From the NCBI GenBank assembly GCA_017936665.1, contig JAGBFB010000018.1:124001-188000 (forward strand): a DNA stretch of 64,000 nt, read 5' to 3'. Below, in pieces: positions 23,001 through 32,404 of the stretch. The first letter of the stretch is position 1. Each line of letters begins with the position of its first letter. The notes below the pieces were generated by a model that saw nothing but the letters and a program-made list of their open reading frames with translations, did no database searches and was not told the DNA's origin. The translations under genes were made by a program, and so were the position numbers. This DNA is from Spirochaetaceae bacterium. Lineage in GTDB: Bacteria; Spirochaetota; Spirochaetia; Treponematales; Treponemataceae.

Positions 23001-26000
23001 AAAGTGCTTTTATAGGAGTTTTTAAGTTTGCGTATCCTGACAAATTTTCATTTACTCCTATGCAAACATAACCTTGTTGATTTTTTGCGTAATTATTCCA
23101 ATATATTTTTTCTTTATCTTCGATGAGAGAAGCATCTCTTTTACGAATTACAGTTACTGTACCAGCAGTTCCTGTAAAGTTACCATCATTTGTTTCTACT
23201 TTGATAGTAACTCTTGTCTGTTCGGCAGGGAATCCTGATAATGAAAGAGAAACTTGATAAGTGTCAGCACCTACAGTTCGTACTTCAGGAACTTTTCGTT
23301 CTTCACTTCCTGCAAAAGAATAATAAACATTTGTAACAGGCAAATCAGACTTAATTGAAACTGCCAAACTAGGAGCAACTTCAGTTGAACCAGGCCCTGG
23401 AACTATTACTTCCATACCTGACGTATATGGAACATCGTTCACAGATTGAAGATAAATATCCAATTTTCCAGACTTACTAAATGTATGAGAAGCTTTATGA
23501 TCTTTACCATTAATATCTTTTACAGAAATTTCAAGAGAGTTTTTACCAGGAGCCATCTTTTCTGGAGGAATCATTCCAACCATAACATTATCACATTCAG
23601 ATAAAACAGAAGTTCCAAGTTTAACATAATTTAAAGTTGCTGTTTCACTATAAGAAACTGTGTAATAGCAATACTTTCCATCAAGCCAACCAATTGAAGG
23701 AGGTGGAAGAGATACTTTCTTTCCATCTTCACCAGGAACTGGTACAGGTGGAACTTTATCAATGTAAATAGATTTAAAATTATCTTGGTTTTGAGAGTCA
23801 ACAGCTCTAAATTCAACTACAGAAACTCCATCAGCAAAAGTACTTGATGGAAGAGAAGCAGTAAATTCATTAGTACGAACATCGTAACGAATACGTTTCC
23901 AACTTCCGTTTCCGTCTTTATGTAAAACACGATATGAAACTGATTTAACTGCTAAATCCGCAGCAGGAGTAATTTTCCCTTTAATAGTAATTGTTTCACG
24001 ACCGTTTAAAATTCCTTCTTTATCCAAATCTATTATTGGAACAGGAATTTTTGTTTTTAAGTGAAGGTTTCTTGACTCATACTCAATACCTTTATCAGTT
24101 GTAACAATAACACGCACAGAATCAGAAACACCAACTGCATCTTTATTTGGAACAATTCTGATTACGTTACCTTCAAGTTTTACATCAGCAAATGTTGTAG
24201 GAGGAGTAAATCTTACTTGGGCAGCCTTTCCTCCCATAAAGAAACCAGTAACAATTTGAGGAGCAGCCATATCAATAAAACCGTCTTGAGCAACAGTATT
24301 ATCAGAGAAAACAACTTCTGGCTCACCACGAGTAATAGTAAGGTTTGTTATATAAACATAAGCAGACTTTTCTACTTTTCTATCGTGAATATCTGTAGCA
24401 ACTAATTTTAATTCAGAAAATCCCCACTTACAGTTATTTACAGGAACACTAATTGTGCTTACCCCTGTTTTAGAAAGAGTATCTATAGAAACTTCGCCCA
24501 TTCCTGAAAACTGATAAGTTACATTTTTCAAACCACTTTCAGAATTAATGTCAAAGTGAAGTTCAGCCCCAGATTCAGGATTTAATTCAATTCCAGGAAC
24601 ATAATCTACAGTAGTATCTTCTTTTGCACCTTTGTACACAGAAATTTTATCAAATGAAGGAACCTTTCCAGGAACATTAAAATTAATTACTGTTGGAGTT
24701 CCGTTTAATCCGTGAATATCTTTAGCATAAATTGTTACAGTGTGATTTCCTAAAGACAACGATGGAATATTTTTAGAAATATTCTCGTAGAAAGCACCAT
24801 CTGTTGTAATTTTATATTCTTGACCACCGTCTACATTCCAATAAACACTATCAACACCATCATCATCTGTTGCATAACCACGAATATAAACATCATCAAA
24901 GAAAGATTGAGATTGAACAGGAGTTTCCAAACTGATTGTTGCTAAATCTGTAAGAGGATCAACTAAAATTTTTTGTTTTTTAGTTGTGATATTTCCCATA
25001 ACATCAACAGCAGTAATAATCAACTCTTGAGATTTTCCTAAAACAGAAGTTGCGTCAAGTTCCAAAGACCAATAAGGATTTCCTCTTAACAGTTCAAAAT
25101 TCCCTGTTTCTTGACCAAATTGCCATGAAAGAGATTCAAGACCAATTACATCCTTTGCATAACCTGCAACAGTGAATTTTCCATTAACAACATCTTTTGG
25201 AGCTGGAGAAATAATTTTTACATCAGGAGAAGTATTATCTACGAAGAATAAGAATGAAAATAATCCTCTTGTACCTTGTTTATCGTAGGCTCTAAACCAT
25301 AAAACAACCCCACCGTCAGGTAGATCTTTTGTATTTATAGGAACAGTAAAAGTACAACTTGTTCCAGTTTTGTCTGCTTTGATTTTTGCTTTTTTATAAG
25401 TTTCCCTTCCATCAAGAGAATATTCGAGACTAGCAATTCCGTTTCCATCAGAAACAGTACCAGTAATTTTTATTTTTTTTGCAACTAAATCACCCATTTG
25501 ATGACTTTCAATTACAGTTTGAGGTTGTCGTCTATCAAGGTGCCAAGTAGCAGATGTTTCATGACCAACTTTTCCATTTATATCTACACCATATACACTA
25601 ATTGTATGAGCACCTTCTTCCATCTGTGTTGTATCTAAATAAAAAGACCAGAAATCTTTACCTGTTGCAGTTAAAGGATTTTCTTTATCACCATCAAGAA
25701 TGATTTCAACTCTTTCTACAGCGTCATCATCAATACAAGTTCCTACAATATTGAGGTTTCCTGGAACACGCATATTGTTACGAGGGTTTGTAATTCCACT
25801 AATAGGAAGATCTGATTCTGGGTCAATATATATATTGTGAGGACCTTCTATTGTAGTATTTCCACCTTGATCCTCTGCGGTAATCATAACATTATACTTA
25901 CCAGGTTTTTTCGTTGAGATATCAAAATTTTCTTTCCAACTCTCTTTATTTTCTACATCTTTTTCTTCTATCTCTTTTTTTGCAAATGCAGATGTAAAAG

Positions 26001-26043
26001 ATAAAACCAAAACCAATAAGAAACAAAGTACTTTTTTCGCCAT
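20098..26043 (-). CDS. Exported Ig-like repeat protein with C-terminal outer-membrane barrel-like segment (1981 aa)
   Basis: ATG at 26043 is chosen over the in-frame GTG at 26052 because GGTGGAG sits 5 nt before the ATG and overlaps the GTG. The protein starts with a classical signal peptide (MAKKVLCFLLVLVL, cleavage likely after SAFA). Residues about 30-1780 are roughly 16-17 Ig-like domains of the same family as the two downstream giants (IDPESDLP, VDNTSPDVKI, DKAGN motifs). The last 190 residues or so have no Ig signature; they alternate hydrophobic and polar residues, contain many aromatics (GLYFDWHFLGATMFDVGLGL) and end in GLRVNVF. A terminal phenylalanine is typical of outer-membrane barrels inserted by the BAM machinery. 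It is the first gene of the three-gene operon and may be its outer-membrane anchor. That role is inference. Confidence 0.9.
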   Translation of the reverse strand: MAKKVLCFLLVLVLSFTSAFAKKEIEEKDVENKESWKENFDISTKKPGKYNVMITAEDQGGNTTIEGPHNIYIDPESDLPISGITNPRNNMRVPGNLNIVGTCIDDDAVERVEIILDGDKENPLTATGKDFWSFYLDTTQMEEGAHTISVYGVDINGKVGHETSATWHLDRRQPQTVIESHQMGDLVAKKIKITGTVSDGNGIASLEYSLDGRETYKKAKIKADKTGTSCTFTVPINTKDLPDGGVVLWFRAYDKQGTRGLFSFLFFVDNTSPDVKIISPAPKDVVNGKFTVAGYAKDVIGLESLSWQFGQETGNFELLRGNPYWSLELDATSVLGKSQELIITAVDVMGNITTKKQKILVDPLTDLATISLETPVQSQSFFDDVYIRGYATDDDGVDSVYWNVDGGQEYKITTDGAFYENISKNIPSLSLGNHTVTIYAKDIHGLNGTPTVINFNVPGKVPSFDKISVYKGAKEDTTVDYVPGIELNPESGAELHFDINSESGLKNVTYQFSGMGEVSIDTLSKTGVSTISVPVNNCKWGFSELKLVATDIHDRKVEKSAYVYITNLTITRGEPEVVFSDNTVAQDGFIDMAAPQIVTGFFMGGKAAQVRFTPPTTFADVKLEGNVIRIVPNKDAVGVSDSVRVIVTTDKGIEYESRNLHLKTKIPVPIIDLDKEGILNGRETITIKGKITPAADLAVKSVSYRVLHKDGNGSWKRIRYDVRTNEFTASLPSSTFADGVSVVEFRAVDSQNQDNFKSIYIDKVPPVPVPGEDGKKVSLPPPSIGWLDGKYCYYTVSYSETATLNYVKLGTSVLSECDNVMVGMIPPEKMAPGKNSLEISVKDINGKDHKASHTFSKSGKLDIYLQSVNDVPYTSGMEVIVPGPGSTEVAPSLAVSIKSDLPVTNVYYSFAGSEERKVPEVRTVGADTYQVSLSLSGFPAEQTRVTIKVETNDGNFTGTAGTVTVIRKRDASLIEDKEKIYWNNYAKNQQGYVCIGVNENLSGYANLKTPIKALFLEDIPGLELSVQDKNLVITGKTPGIYENVVVVAHDKEGISYTSEPISVIVDSDTPVVQIASPANYSYVQNLVQLKGSVKDSVGILQSEYSVDNGATWTKFDVSDVGSVDFDIPLDFAEVSEGPIPIDVRVSDRTGKTHTERIVVFKDISTPTVNVLVPCPEDRINGETLMVLEVTDNGKASQIFYNGQEGDVELPMQHYISTFVGNKNCPLAQDMQFTFTDKAGNKLEFKEWEFVVDLESDLPVPEIHVPSDNEIIQNDFLISGVVIDDDGESKIYYKIDDSDFIEVEGYGSSFSIPIPLKSMTDNEHTVTVYAEDIYGIRSKTVVRPFRISLEEPKGAVELPDINETVNGMVLVSGWASDKNGISKVQVSVDNGVTFNEVAGTEKWSYEFDTRVLEDGTHAIFIKVWDGYNIQGIYSSLINVDNTAPEINLELPIDGSKTTKMLFFSGQTTDNIGLKSLKAKISNLELRQKAVPPELAEMEFVPEEIITKTIDLSGLADGFYNIELIGEDAGGNVTRVSRNVELSKESDGAKIDILTPLNGEYLQGMFNLYGTVVTEQPFETIVLYVDGQEIAVTEVSPTGYFKYTLSPTNLSSGSHTLQVRGLLGDKIISSNEAYIIYQPQGPWITIDNFTYGDFAFERPYIEGSCGYAFTESEILALRDKKTPKEEKERLERKEVSYVELSFDNGKTFIPLGNTKKWRYRVENEDMPAGYHFLIVRAVMKNGESAVTRCIVQIDKDSPDIKLIAPVPGGAFNETLEFAGLTSDNINLKNVKVTLRSGDKSSYEVPSFIQGLYFDWHFLGATMFDVGLGLTFFDDNVKLQAQFGQMTQSQYEMLCNWSGAEVTKFRYGGNVVGAKLLANVAYIPFRYFLGPDWEWLSANVTLGANFSRFSETQSGKAQFLSAVLGQLEFPRITIPKQKMFRTFSVYTEFQLWFIPTDVEIPENATEKIPSVVPQVSAGLRVNVF

Positions 26044-26078
26044 TTTCTCCACCTTAGACCTCTCCCCCGATTATATCT

Positions 26079-26107
26079 ATTATCGGACTAAATTTAATAT
26101 TTGTAAA
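26079..26107 (-). promoter_or_regulatory. Candidate sigma-70 promoter of the giant Ig operon
   Basis: On the minus strand TTTACA (26107-26102) and GATAAT (26084-26079) are separated by exactly 17 nt. The start would fall near 26072, giving a leader of about 30 nt to the ATG at 26043. A second TATAAT lies at 26075-26070 without a good -35 partner. Confidence 0.45.
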
Positions 26108-26245
26108 GACTTAATTTACATTTACGTTTAAAATGTTAAAAATCTCCAAAAATCTAAAATTATTATGGTAAAACCTATTGCCTTGACGCAATAAGAGAAA
26201 GATATTTGTTTTTTTTTCTATTTCTAGTATACTTAATAAGAAAAG

Positions 26246-26376
26246 GATTCTGAAACAAGTTCGGAATGACAATCATTTTAATACACAAAATTGATTCATT
26301 CTGATCAAAGAATGTCATTCTGAACACAGTATGTCATCCTGAACACAGTATGTCATCCTGAACTCGTTTCAGGATC
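26246..26376. repeat. Intergenic palindromic repeat with three tandem 19-bp units
   Basis: Left arm 26246-26270 and right arm 26352-26376 are inverted copies matching at 21 of 25 positions, and all four differences are transitions. Each arm is also a small hairpin (CCTGAA...TTCAGG in the right arm). Three head-to-tail 19-bp units, GTCATYCTGAACACAGTAT with a divergent third copy, occupy 26314-26332, 26333-26351 and 26352-26370. The core (GTCATCCTGAAC...GTTTCAGGATC) resembles a dispersed intergenic repeat seen in many bacteria. No open reading frame or transposase accompanies it. Confidence 0.7.
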
Positions 26377-26413
26377 TCAAATTCAATTTATAAGAAACTA
26401 AGGAAGCAAAAAC

Positions 26414-27796
26414 ATGACTGCACAAGAAATCGCTTTAATTTTAGATGAACAAAGAAAATTTTTTCTATCTGGAGAAACTTTACCAATAAAATTCCGAATA
26501 CAAATGCTTAAAAAACTTTATGCAAGTGTAATTTCTCACAAAGAAGAAATTTTATCTGCATTAACTTCAGATTTAGGTAAAAGCGATTTTGAAGGATTTA
26601 TGTGCGAAGTTGGACTTTCTCTTACAGAAATTTCTTACATGATAAAAAATGTAAAAAAATTTGCAAAAGAAAAAACAGTTGTAACTCCCCTTGCCCAATT
26701 TGCTTCTCGTTCCTACAAAAAACCATGTCCTTATGGAAATACTCTAATTATGAGCCCTTGGAATTATCCATTTTTACTTTCCATTGAACCTTTAGCAAAC
26801 GCAATCGCAGCAGGAAACACAGTCATAATAAAACCAAGTGCATACTCACCAGCAACCAGCGAAATTATAGAAAAGATTTTATCAGAATGTTTTGAAAAAA
26901 AATTCGTTGCAGTTGTAACAGGTGGCAGAAGCGAAAATTCTGCCCTTCTTGAACAAAAATTCGACTTTGTATTTTTTACAGGAAGTCAAGCCGTTGGAAA
27001 AGAAGTTTTACGCCACACAGCAGAAAACTTAACTCCTGCAATTTTGGAACTTGGAGGAAAAAGTCCTTGTATCGTGGATGAAAGTGCAAAAATTCCTCTT
27101 GCTGCAAAACGAATTGTATTTGGAAAATATTTAAACTGCGGACAAACTTGTGTTGCACCAGATTATATTCTTTGCCACAAAAATGTAAAAGAAGAATTTG
27201 TAAATGAAGTAAAAAAACAAATTGAAAAACAATACGGAAAAAATCCACTAGAAAATTCTGATTACGGAAAAATTATAAATCAAAAACACTTTGAAAGAAT
27301 TTTATCTCTCATCAATCCTAAAAAAATTGTTTACGGTGGAAAGTCAAATTCTCAAAGTCAGCAAATTGAACCAACAGTTTTAGACAATGTAACTTGGGAC
27401 GATGAAGTAATGCAAGAAGAAATTTTTGGTCCAATTATGCCAATCATCACTTTTGAAAATCTTGATGAAGTGATTTCAACTTTACAGAAAAAACAAAAAC
27501 CACTTGCCCTTTACATTTTTAGCCAAAACAAAAATAACATCAAAGCAATTACAGAAAAAGTTTCTTACGGCGGAGGCTGTATCAACGACACAATCATTCA
27601 TCTTGCCACAAGCGAAATGGGATTTGGTGGAGTTGGCGAAAGCGGAATGGGAAGTTACCACGGTAAAACTGGATTTGATGCCTTTAGCCACACAAAAAGC
27701 ATCGTAGACAAAAAAACTTGGATAGATTTACCAATGCGCTACCAGCCCTACGACAGAAAAATCAACGGTAAATTACTCAAGATGTTTTTGAGGTAG
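26414..27796 (+). CDS. Aldehyde dehydrogenase, ALDH3-like (NAD(P)+)
   Basis: 460 residues, the usual length for the class 3 branch of the superfamily. Visible motifs in order: SPWNYPF near residue 115 (oxyanion Asn), a cofactor-binding GNTVIIKPS, FTGSQAVGK, the general-base Glu in LELGGKSP (E212), and the catalytic Cys in CGQTCVAP (C246). The C-terminal DLPMRYQPY is also typical of ALDH3. It oxidises an aldehyde to the acid in the cytoplasm; medium- or long-chain fatty or aromatic aldehydes are the usual substrates, but the sequence does not fix the substrate. AAGGA lies before the ATG. It is monocistronic and converges on the membrane-protein gene with 5 nt between the stops. Confidence 0.95.
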   Translation: MTAQEIALILDEQRKFFLSGETLPIKFRIQMLKKLYASVISHKEEILSALTSDLGKSDFEGFMCEVGLSLTEISYMIKNVKKFAKEKTVVTPLAQFASRSYKKPCPYGNTLIMSPWNYPFLLSIEPLANAIAAGNTVIIKPSAYSPATSEIIEKILSECFEKKFVAVVTGGRSENSALLEQKFDFVFFTGSQAVGKEVLRHTAENLTPAILELGGKSPCIVDESAKIPLAAKRIVFGKYLNCGQTCVAPDYILCHKNVKEEFVNEVKKQIEKQYGKNPLENSDYGKIINQKHFERILSLINPKKIVYGGKSNSQSQQIEPTVLDNVTWDDEVMQEEIFGPIMPIITFENLDEVISTLQKKQKPLALYIFSQNKNNIKAITEKVSYGGGCINDTIIHLATSEMGFGGVGESGMGSYHGKTGFDAFSHTKSIVDKKTWIDLPMRYQPYDRKINGKLLKMFLR

Positions 27797-27801
27797 AGGA
27801 A

Positions 27802-28482
27802 TTATAAATTTACAAACATTGAAATCAACCAAATATATGAAATTGATTTTAATATTATAAAAATTGTAATAGATTTATTTTTTCTTCTAAAAATAAATAC
27901 AGAATAAACTATTAAACTTATAAAAATTGCAAACCAACCATAAGTTAAAGAAATATTTTTGTTCCTATAAACAAAAAATAAAATTCCAACAACTAAAACC
28001 AAAAACAAAAATGGAATATTTCTGTAAATAAACCATAATTTATTTTCATTTTGAGGAACAAGACATAAAATAATTCTGATTAAAGCTAAAAGATAAATTA
28101 AAAATGAAAATCCAAAAGAAATTTTTGTGTTAAAAATTATGTTTCCTAGATGCCATAAAATTACATAAAAAAATGTAATGGTAATTGAAGCAAGTTGTTT
28201 TCCAATACCTATGGTATCAATAATTGATAAATTTTCTCTCTTAAAAAAACTTAATATTCTAGGAAATAAATGAAAACTATCCCCAAAAAAAAGAATCAAA
28301 CTCATAAATCCTGCAAGATGATAAATTCTCGAAGAAGAAGCTCCAAAACCATCTTTTAAAAGCAAATTTATTGATAAAGAAAAAATTACACTTAAATAAA
28401 AAATATCAAAAAAAATTTCAAAAACTGATACATGGTTTTTTCTCACAATACAAAATTTAATGTATGAAAAACCTGTTGTCAA
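27802..28482 (-). CDS. Seven-helix membrane protein of unknown function
   Basis: 226 residues, very Ile/Phe/Leu-rich, with about seven predicted membrane helices and short charged loops (RKNHVS, FKREN, PQNENK, RRKNKS). One loop has GDSFHLFPRI, the most distinctive segment. I do not recognise the family. The start is uncertain: the frame opens at TTG 28482, there is a GTG 36 nt later, and neither has a clear ribosome binding site. It lies about 100 nt downstream of argC on the same strand but is not an obvious partner. Confidence 0.7.
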   Translation of the reverse strand: MTTGFSYIKFCIVRKNHVSVFEIFFDIFYLSVIFSLSINLLLKDGFGASSSRIYHLAGFMSLILFFGDSFHLFPRILSFFKRENLSIIDTIGIGKQLASITITFFYVILWHLGNIIFNTKISFGFSFLIYLLALIRIILCLVPQNENKLWFIYRNIPFLFLVLVVGILFFVYRNKNISLTYGWFAIFISLIVYSVFIFRRKNKSITIFIILKSISYIWLISMFVNL

Positions 28483-28585
28483 AAAATATTATTTTCATAT
28501 TCCAATATTTCTTGATTTTGTATTTTTTTGAGCTTTAGAAAATTCTTTCATTAGCAAGAATTGTTTTTAAGTTTAATTTCAATTT

Positions 28586-29548
28586 TTACAAACCTAAAGT
28601 TTCATCTACTCCCATTGAAATATTCATACATTGAACAGCTGCACCACTTGCGCCTTTACCTAAATTATCAAAGCGAGAAGTAATTGTAACTCGTTCGTCA
28701 TTACCACAAATGAATATTTGCATATTGTTTGTTCCAGAAAGAGTATTTGCAGGAATAAAAGGCTCAGATAAAATATCTTGTCCCATAAAATCTGCAACTT
28801 GTACAAAGATGCTGTTTGCATAATGTTTTTTAAACATATCGCAAATTTCTTGACAATCAGCTCTTCCGATTTTTCCTTTTGAAGAATTTAACATTCTTAT
28901 ATGAAGAGGAATTGAAACCGACATTCCAGAAAAATAATCGCAAATATAAGGACTAAATGCTGGTTTAAAACTTAATCCACTTACTTTTTGCATTTCAGGA
29001 AGATGTTTGTGTTCTTGTGTTAATCCATAAAGACGAGGACTTTCTAATTGAAAATCTCGTTCTTCGTCTTCGTATTGGGCGATTGCTTTTTTTCCTGCTC
29101 CACTATAACCAGAAACTGCATGACAAACCACAGGATAATCACTAGGCAAAATTCCAGATTTTACTAAAGGATAAACGATTGCATTAAACCCACTTGCATA
29201 ACATCCAGGAACTGCAATTCTATGGGAAGTTTCTACTTTTTTTCTATGTTCACTAGAAAGTTCTGGAAAACCATAAGCCCAATCAGGATTAGTTCGATGA
29301 GCAGTAGATGCGTCAATAATAATTGTATTTGGATTTTCGCATAAACTAACAGCTTCAATAGCAGCACTATCTGGCAAACACAAAAAAGTATAATCAGATT
29401 CATTTATAAGTCGTTTTCGTTCGTTAACGTCTTTTCGTTTATCTTCATCAATTAAAAGAATTTCTAAATCATCTCGACCTTCAAATCTTTCAAAAATTTT
29501 AAGACCTGTTGTTCCTTCTTTTCCATCAATAAAAATTTTGTATTTCAT
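28586..29548 (-). CDS. argC: N-acetyl-gamma-glutamyl-phosphate reductase, short type 2 form
   Basis: Reduces N-acetylglutamyl-5-phosphate with NADPH to the semialdehyde, the third step of arginine synthesis, in the cytoplasm. ATG 29548 (320 residues) is chosen over the upstream in-frame ATG at 29569 because GGAG lies 6 nt before it and the protein then starts MKYKIFIDG like relatives. Key segments: a nucleotide-binding turn GKEGTTG (9-15), DASTAHR (79-85), and catalytic Cys116 in VPGCYASG. The length of about 320 and the missing insertions identify the type 2 branch rather than the E. coli-like form. No other arg genes are in the window. Confidence 0.95.
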   Translation of the reverse strand: MKYKIFIDGKEGTTGLKIFERFEGRDDLEILLIDEDKRKDVNERKRLINESDYTFLCLPDSAAIEAVSLCENPNTIIIDASTAHRTNPDWAYGFPELSSEHRKKVETSHRIAVPGCYASGFNAIVYPLVKSGILPSDYPVVCHAVSGYSGAGKKAIAQYEDEERDFQLESPRLYGLTQEHKHLPEMQKVSGLSFKPAFSPYICDYFSGMSVSIPLHIRMLNSSKGKIGRADCQEICDMFKKHYANSIFVQVADFMGQDILSEPFIPANTLSGTNNMQIFICGNDERVTITSRFDNLGKGASGAAVQCMNISMGVDETLGL

Positions 29549-29593
29549 AAAAATCTCCAATATTTGCAAAGTTAATTTTTTTTCATTAATAAT

Positions 29594-30919
29594 TTATTCT
29601 ACCACATTGTGTAACCATTTTCCAGATTTCAATCTATAAAATCCTACAGCTGCTTTAAAAATCTGTTCAGATAATAAACAAATGTAAATCATATATGGTT
29701 GCAAATTTGTAAAGTATGCAACGCACGAAGCCAATGGAATTGCAATTAACCACATAAATCCAACATCTGCAAAGGCTGCAAAAATTGTATCGCCACCTGC
29801 TCTACAAATTCCAACTACCCAACACATATTAAAAGCATTCAATGGATAAGAACACATTAAAACCATTAACATCATTTTTGCTTGATAAAGAATTTCGCCT
29901 TCTACATTAAACATAAAAGGTAAAAGGCGTGAAATTGGAAGCAATAACAATCCGATAAAAATCGCCATCACTGGCATAAACCAAGCAAGAGTATTTGCAG
30001 TATGACGGGCTTCTTTTTCATTACCTTCGCCAATCTTTTTTCCAATGAGGATTGCAGCAGCTCCACCAACTCCGATGAAGAAAACCCAAGTTATCTGACT
30101 TATAGTATTAGTAATATTGAAAGCTGAAATTGCCAATGTACTAGAACGTCCCATTATTAAAGATTGCATTGTTGTTCCAAGTCCCCATATTGTTTCGTTT
30201 ATAATTACAGGGAAGGCAATTTTAATAAATTTTCTAATCTCAAAAAAGGTGAATTTAAGAAAAGATTTTATAGAAGCGGCAACTTCAAATTTTTTAACAT
30301 AGGCAACAATAAATAAAACAAAACATTCTATCGCTCTTGAAATACAAGTTGCAACCCCTGCGCCTACAACACCTAAGGCAGGAAAAAATCCTATTCCAAA
30401 AATCAATAAATAATTTAAAATTCCGTTCATCACCAATGATATTAGTGTTGCAATCATCGGAAGTTTTACATGTTCAGTACTTTTAAGTGCCATTGAAAAA
30501 GCAAAACTTAATCCAAAAAAAGGAAAACTAAAGGCTGCAACTCGTAAATACTGAGATCCAATTTCAATAACTTGAATATCTTTTGAATAAAGTCCAATTA
30601 AGAATTTTGGAACAAAAACACTTGCTATCGTAAATAATAAAGAAATTATTATGGAAAAAGAAAACATTATTCCTTCAGTTTTCCAAATTCCAACCTTATC
30701 TTTTTTGCCCCAATATTGCGCGATGAAAATTCCTCCACCAGAAGAAATTCCAAAAAGAATCATATTTAAGAGAATATAAATTTGATTTCCTAAACCGACA
30801 GCCGCAATTTCTACAGAACCTAATTGTCCAACCATCAAAGTATCTAACATATTGACAGTAGACTGAATTAGATTTTGCAAAATTATTGGAAGAGCAATTA
30901 CAAATAAAGATTTAAACAT
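29594..30919 (-). CDS. MATE-family multidrug/toxin exporter
   Basis: 441 residues and about 12 membrane helices arranged as two similar halves, as in NorM/DinF proteins. The family hallmark near the N-terminus is visible: PIILQNLIQSTVNMLDTLMV. These carriers use a Na+ or H+ gradient to expel cationic compounds across the inner membrane. The ATG follows the stop of the UPF0210 gene by only 6 nt with no clear ribosome binding site, suggesting translational coupling. A second, divergent MATE gene lies at 48339. The substrate cannot be told from the sequence. Confidence 0.93.
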   Translation of the reverse strand: MFKSLFVIALPIILQNLIQSTVNMLDTLMVGQLGSVEIAAVGLGNQIYILLNMILFGISSGGGIFIAQYWGKKDKVGIWKTEGIMFSFSIIISLLFTIASVFVPKFLIGLYSKDIQVIEIGSQYLRVAAFSFPFFGLSFAFSMALKSTEHVKLPMIATLISLVMNGILNYLLIFGIGFFPALGVVGAGVATCISRAIECFVLFIVAYVKKFEVAASIKSFLKFTFFEIRKFIKIAFPVIINETIWGLGTTMQSLIMGRSSTLAISAFNITNTISQITWVFFIGVGGAAAILIGKKIGEGNEKEARHTANTLAWFMPVMAIFIGLLLLPISRLLPFMFNVEGEILYQAKMMLMVLMCSYPLNAFNMCWVVGICRAGGDTIFAAFADVGFMWLIAIPLASCVAYFTNLQPYMIYICLLSEQIFKAAVGFYRLKSGKWLHNVVE

Positions 30920-30925
30920 AAAAAT

Positions 30926-32287
30926 TTAGTTTCTAAAACTATGGATAGGTGCAGGAATTCTACCACCACGATTGATAAAATTTGCACAGCTAAATTTATT
31001 TACAGCCATAATTGGAGCACCTCCTAAAAGGCCTCCAAATTCAACCCATTCACCTACAGTTTTCCCTGGAACAGGAATTACACGAACAGCTGTAGTTTTG
31101 TTGTTTACCATACCGATTGCCATTTCATCAGCGATAATTCCACTGATAGTTGTTTCTGAAGTATCTCCCGGAATTGCAATCATATCAAGTCCAACGGAAC
31201 AAACACATGTCATTGCTTCTAATTTTTCTAAAGTGATAGAACCTTTTCTTACGGCTTCAATCATTCCTTCATCTTCTGAAACTGGAATAAAAGCTCCTGA
31301 AAGTCCACCAACGTTTGTACTTGCCATTACACCACCTTTTTTTACCATATCAGTTAGCATAGCAAGAGCAGCAGTTGTTCCAGGTGCCCCAGCAGATTCA
31401 AGCCCCATTTCTTCAAGAATACGAGCAACCGAATCTCCTACAGCAGGTGTTGGAGCAAGAGATAAATCCAAAATACCAAAATTTACTCCAAGTCTTTTTG
31501 CAGCTTCTGTTCCAACAAGTTGTCCCATACGAGTAATTTTGAAAGCTGTTTTTTTAATTCCGTCGGCAACCACATCTAAAGGTTCGCCCTTATATTCTTT
31601 ACAAGCAGCAGCAACAACTCCAGGACCAGAAACACCAACGGATAAAACGGCATCTCCTTCACCTGGACCATGGAAAGCACCAGCCATAAATGGATTATCT
31701 TCGGGAGCATTACAGAACACAACTAATTTTGCACAACCTAATCCGTCAGAATCTTTTGTTCTTTGCGCAGTTGCTTGAATAATTCGACCCATATCTTTTA
31801 CGGCATCCATATTGATACCACTTTTTGTTGTTCCTAAATTAATTGAAGAACAAACTCTATCTGTTACAGCCAATGCTTCTGGAATTGATTCTATTAAAGT
31901 TCTATCCCCAGGAGTAATTCCTTTTTGAACTAGAGCCGAAAATCCACCAATAAAATCGATATTTAGTTCTTTTGCAATTTTATCTAAAGTGATAGCCCAC
32001 TCAACATAGTCTTTTTCACCTGAAGGTTCTGCTACTAAAGAAATTGGAGTTACAGCAACACGCTTATTAATGATAGGAACACCAAATTCACTTTCAATTT
32101 GCTTTCCTACTGTAACAAGATTTCCAGCATATTTCATAATTTTGTCGTACATTCTTCGACGACTTTCTTTTCCACTTGAACAAGCACAATCTCTTAAAGA
32201 AATTCCCAAAGTAATAGCTCTAACATCAAGCTTATTACGCATAAACATATCAACTGTTTCTTGAACTTCAACTGGTGAAAAAATCAT
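30926..32287 (-). CDS. UPF0210/PFL family protein (DUF711)
   Basis: 453 residues, full length for the UPF0210 family, which is structurally related to glycyl-radical enzymes of the pyruvate-formate-lyase type but has no proven activity. Family segments: RAITLGISL near the N-terminus, a conserved Cys pair in [35 protein letters not shown], and [11 protein letters not shown]. In many bacteria an ACT-domain protein (UPF0237) precedes it; none is present here. AAGGA precedes the ATG. It heads a two-gene unit with the MATE exporter. Confidence 0.92.
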   Translation of the reverse strand: MIFSPVEVQETVDMFMRNKLDVRAITLGISLRDCACSSGKESRRRMYDKIMKYAGNLVTVGKQIESEFGVPIINKRVAVTPISLVAEPSGEKDYVEWAITLDKIAKELNIDFIGGFSALVQKGITPGDRTLIESIPEALAVTDRVCSSINLGTTKSGINMDAVKDMGRIIQATAQRTKDSDGLGCAKLVVFCNAPEDNPFMAGAFHGPGEGDAVLSVGVSGPGVVAAACKEYKGEPLDVVADGIKKTAFKITRMGQLVGTEAAKRLGVNFGILDLSLAPTPAVGDSVARILEEMGLESAGAPGTTAALAMLTDMVKKGGVMASTNVGGLSGAFIPVSEDEGMIEAVRKGSITLEKLEAMTCVCSVGLDMIAIPGDTSETTISGIIADEMAIGMVNNKTTAVRVIPVPGKTVGEWVEFGGLLGGAPIMAVNKFSCANFINRGGRIPAPIHSFRN

Positions 32288-32404
32288 AAAAATATTCCTT
32301 TAGAAAAATAAATTTTACTTATTTTAGCAGAAAAAGAAAAGTTTTACTACTGATATTTTCAAGTGATATATACAAGAAATGAAAAGATAAAGAGTAAAAA
32401 ATAA

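Larger units (their letters stand above)
26044..26413. other. 370-bp divergent intergenic region: promoter, AT-rich spacer and palindromic repeat
   Basis: This separates the Ig operon (minus) from the aldehyde dehydrogenase (plus). It holds the Ig promoter at 26079-26107, a T-rich stretch near 26208-26225, a weak plus-strand -10-like TATACT at 26228-26233, and a repeat cluster at 26246-26376. No convincing small gene was seen. Confidence 0.6.

Noticed and set aside
1-26052. CRISPR-like or satellite repeats
   Set aside because: The repeats are protein domains with diverged DNA; there are no constant repeats with unique spacers.
26043-26052. GTG at 26052 as start of the 1981-residue protein
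   Set aside because: It overlaps the GGTGGAG ribosome binding site of the ATG at 26043.
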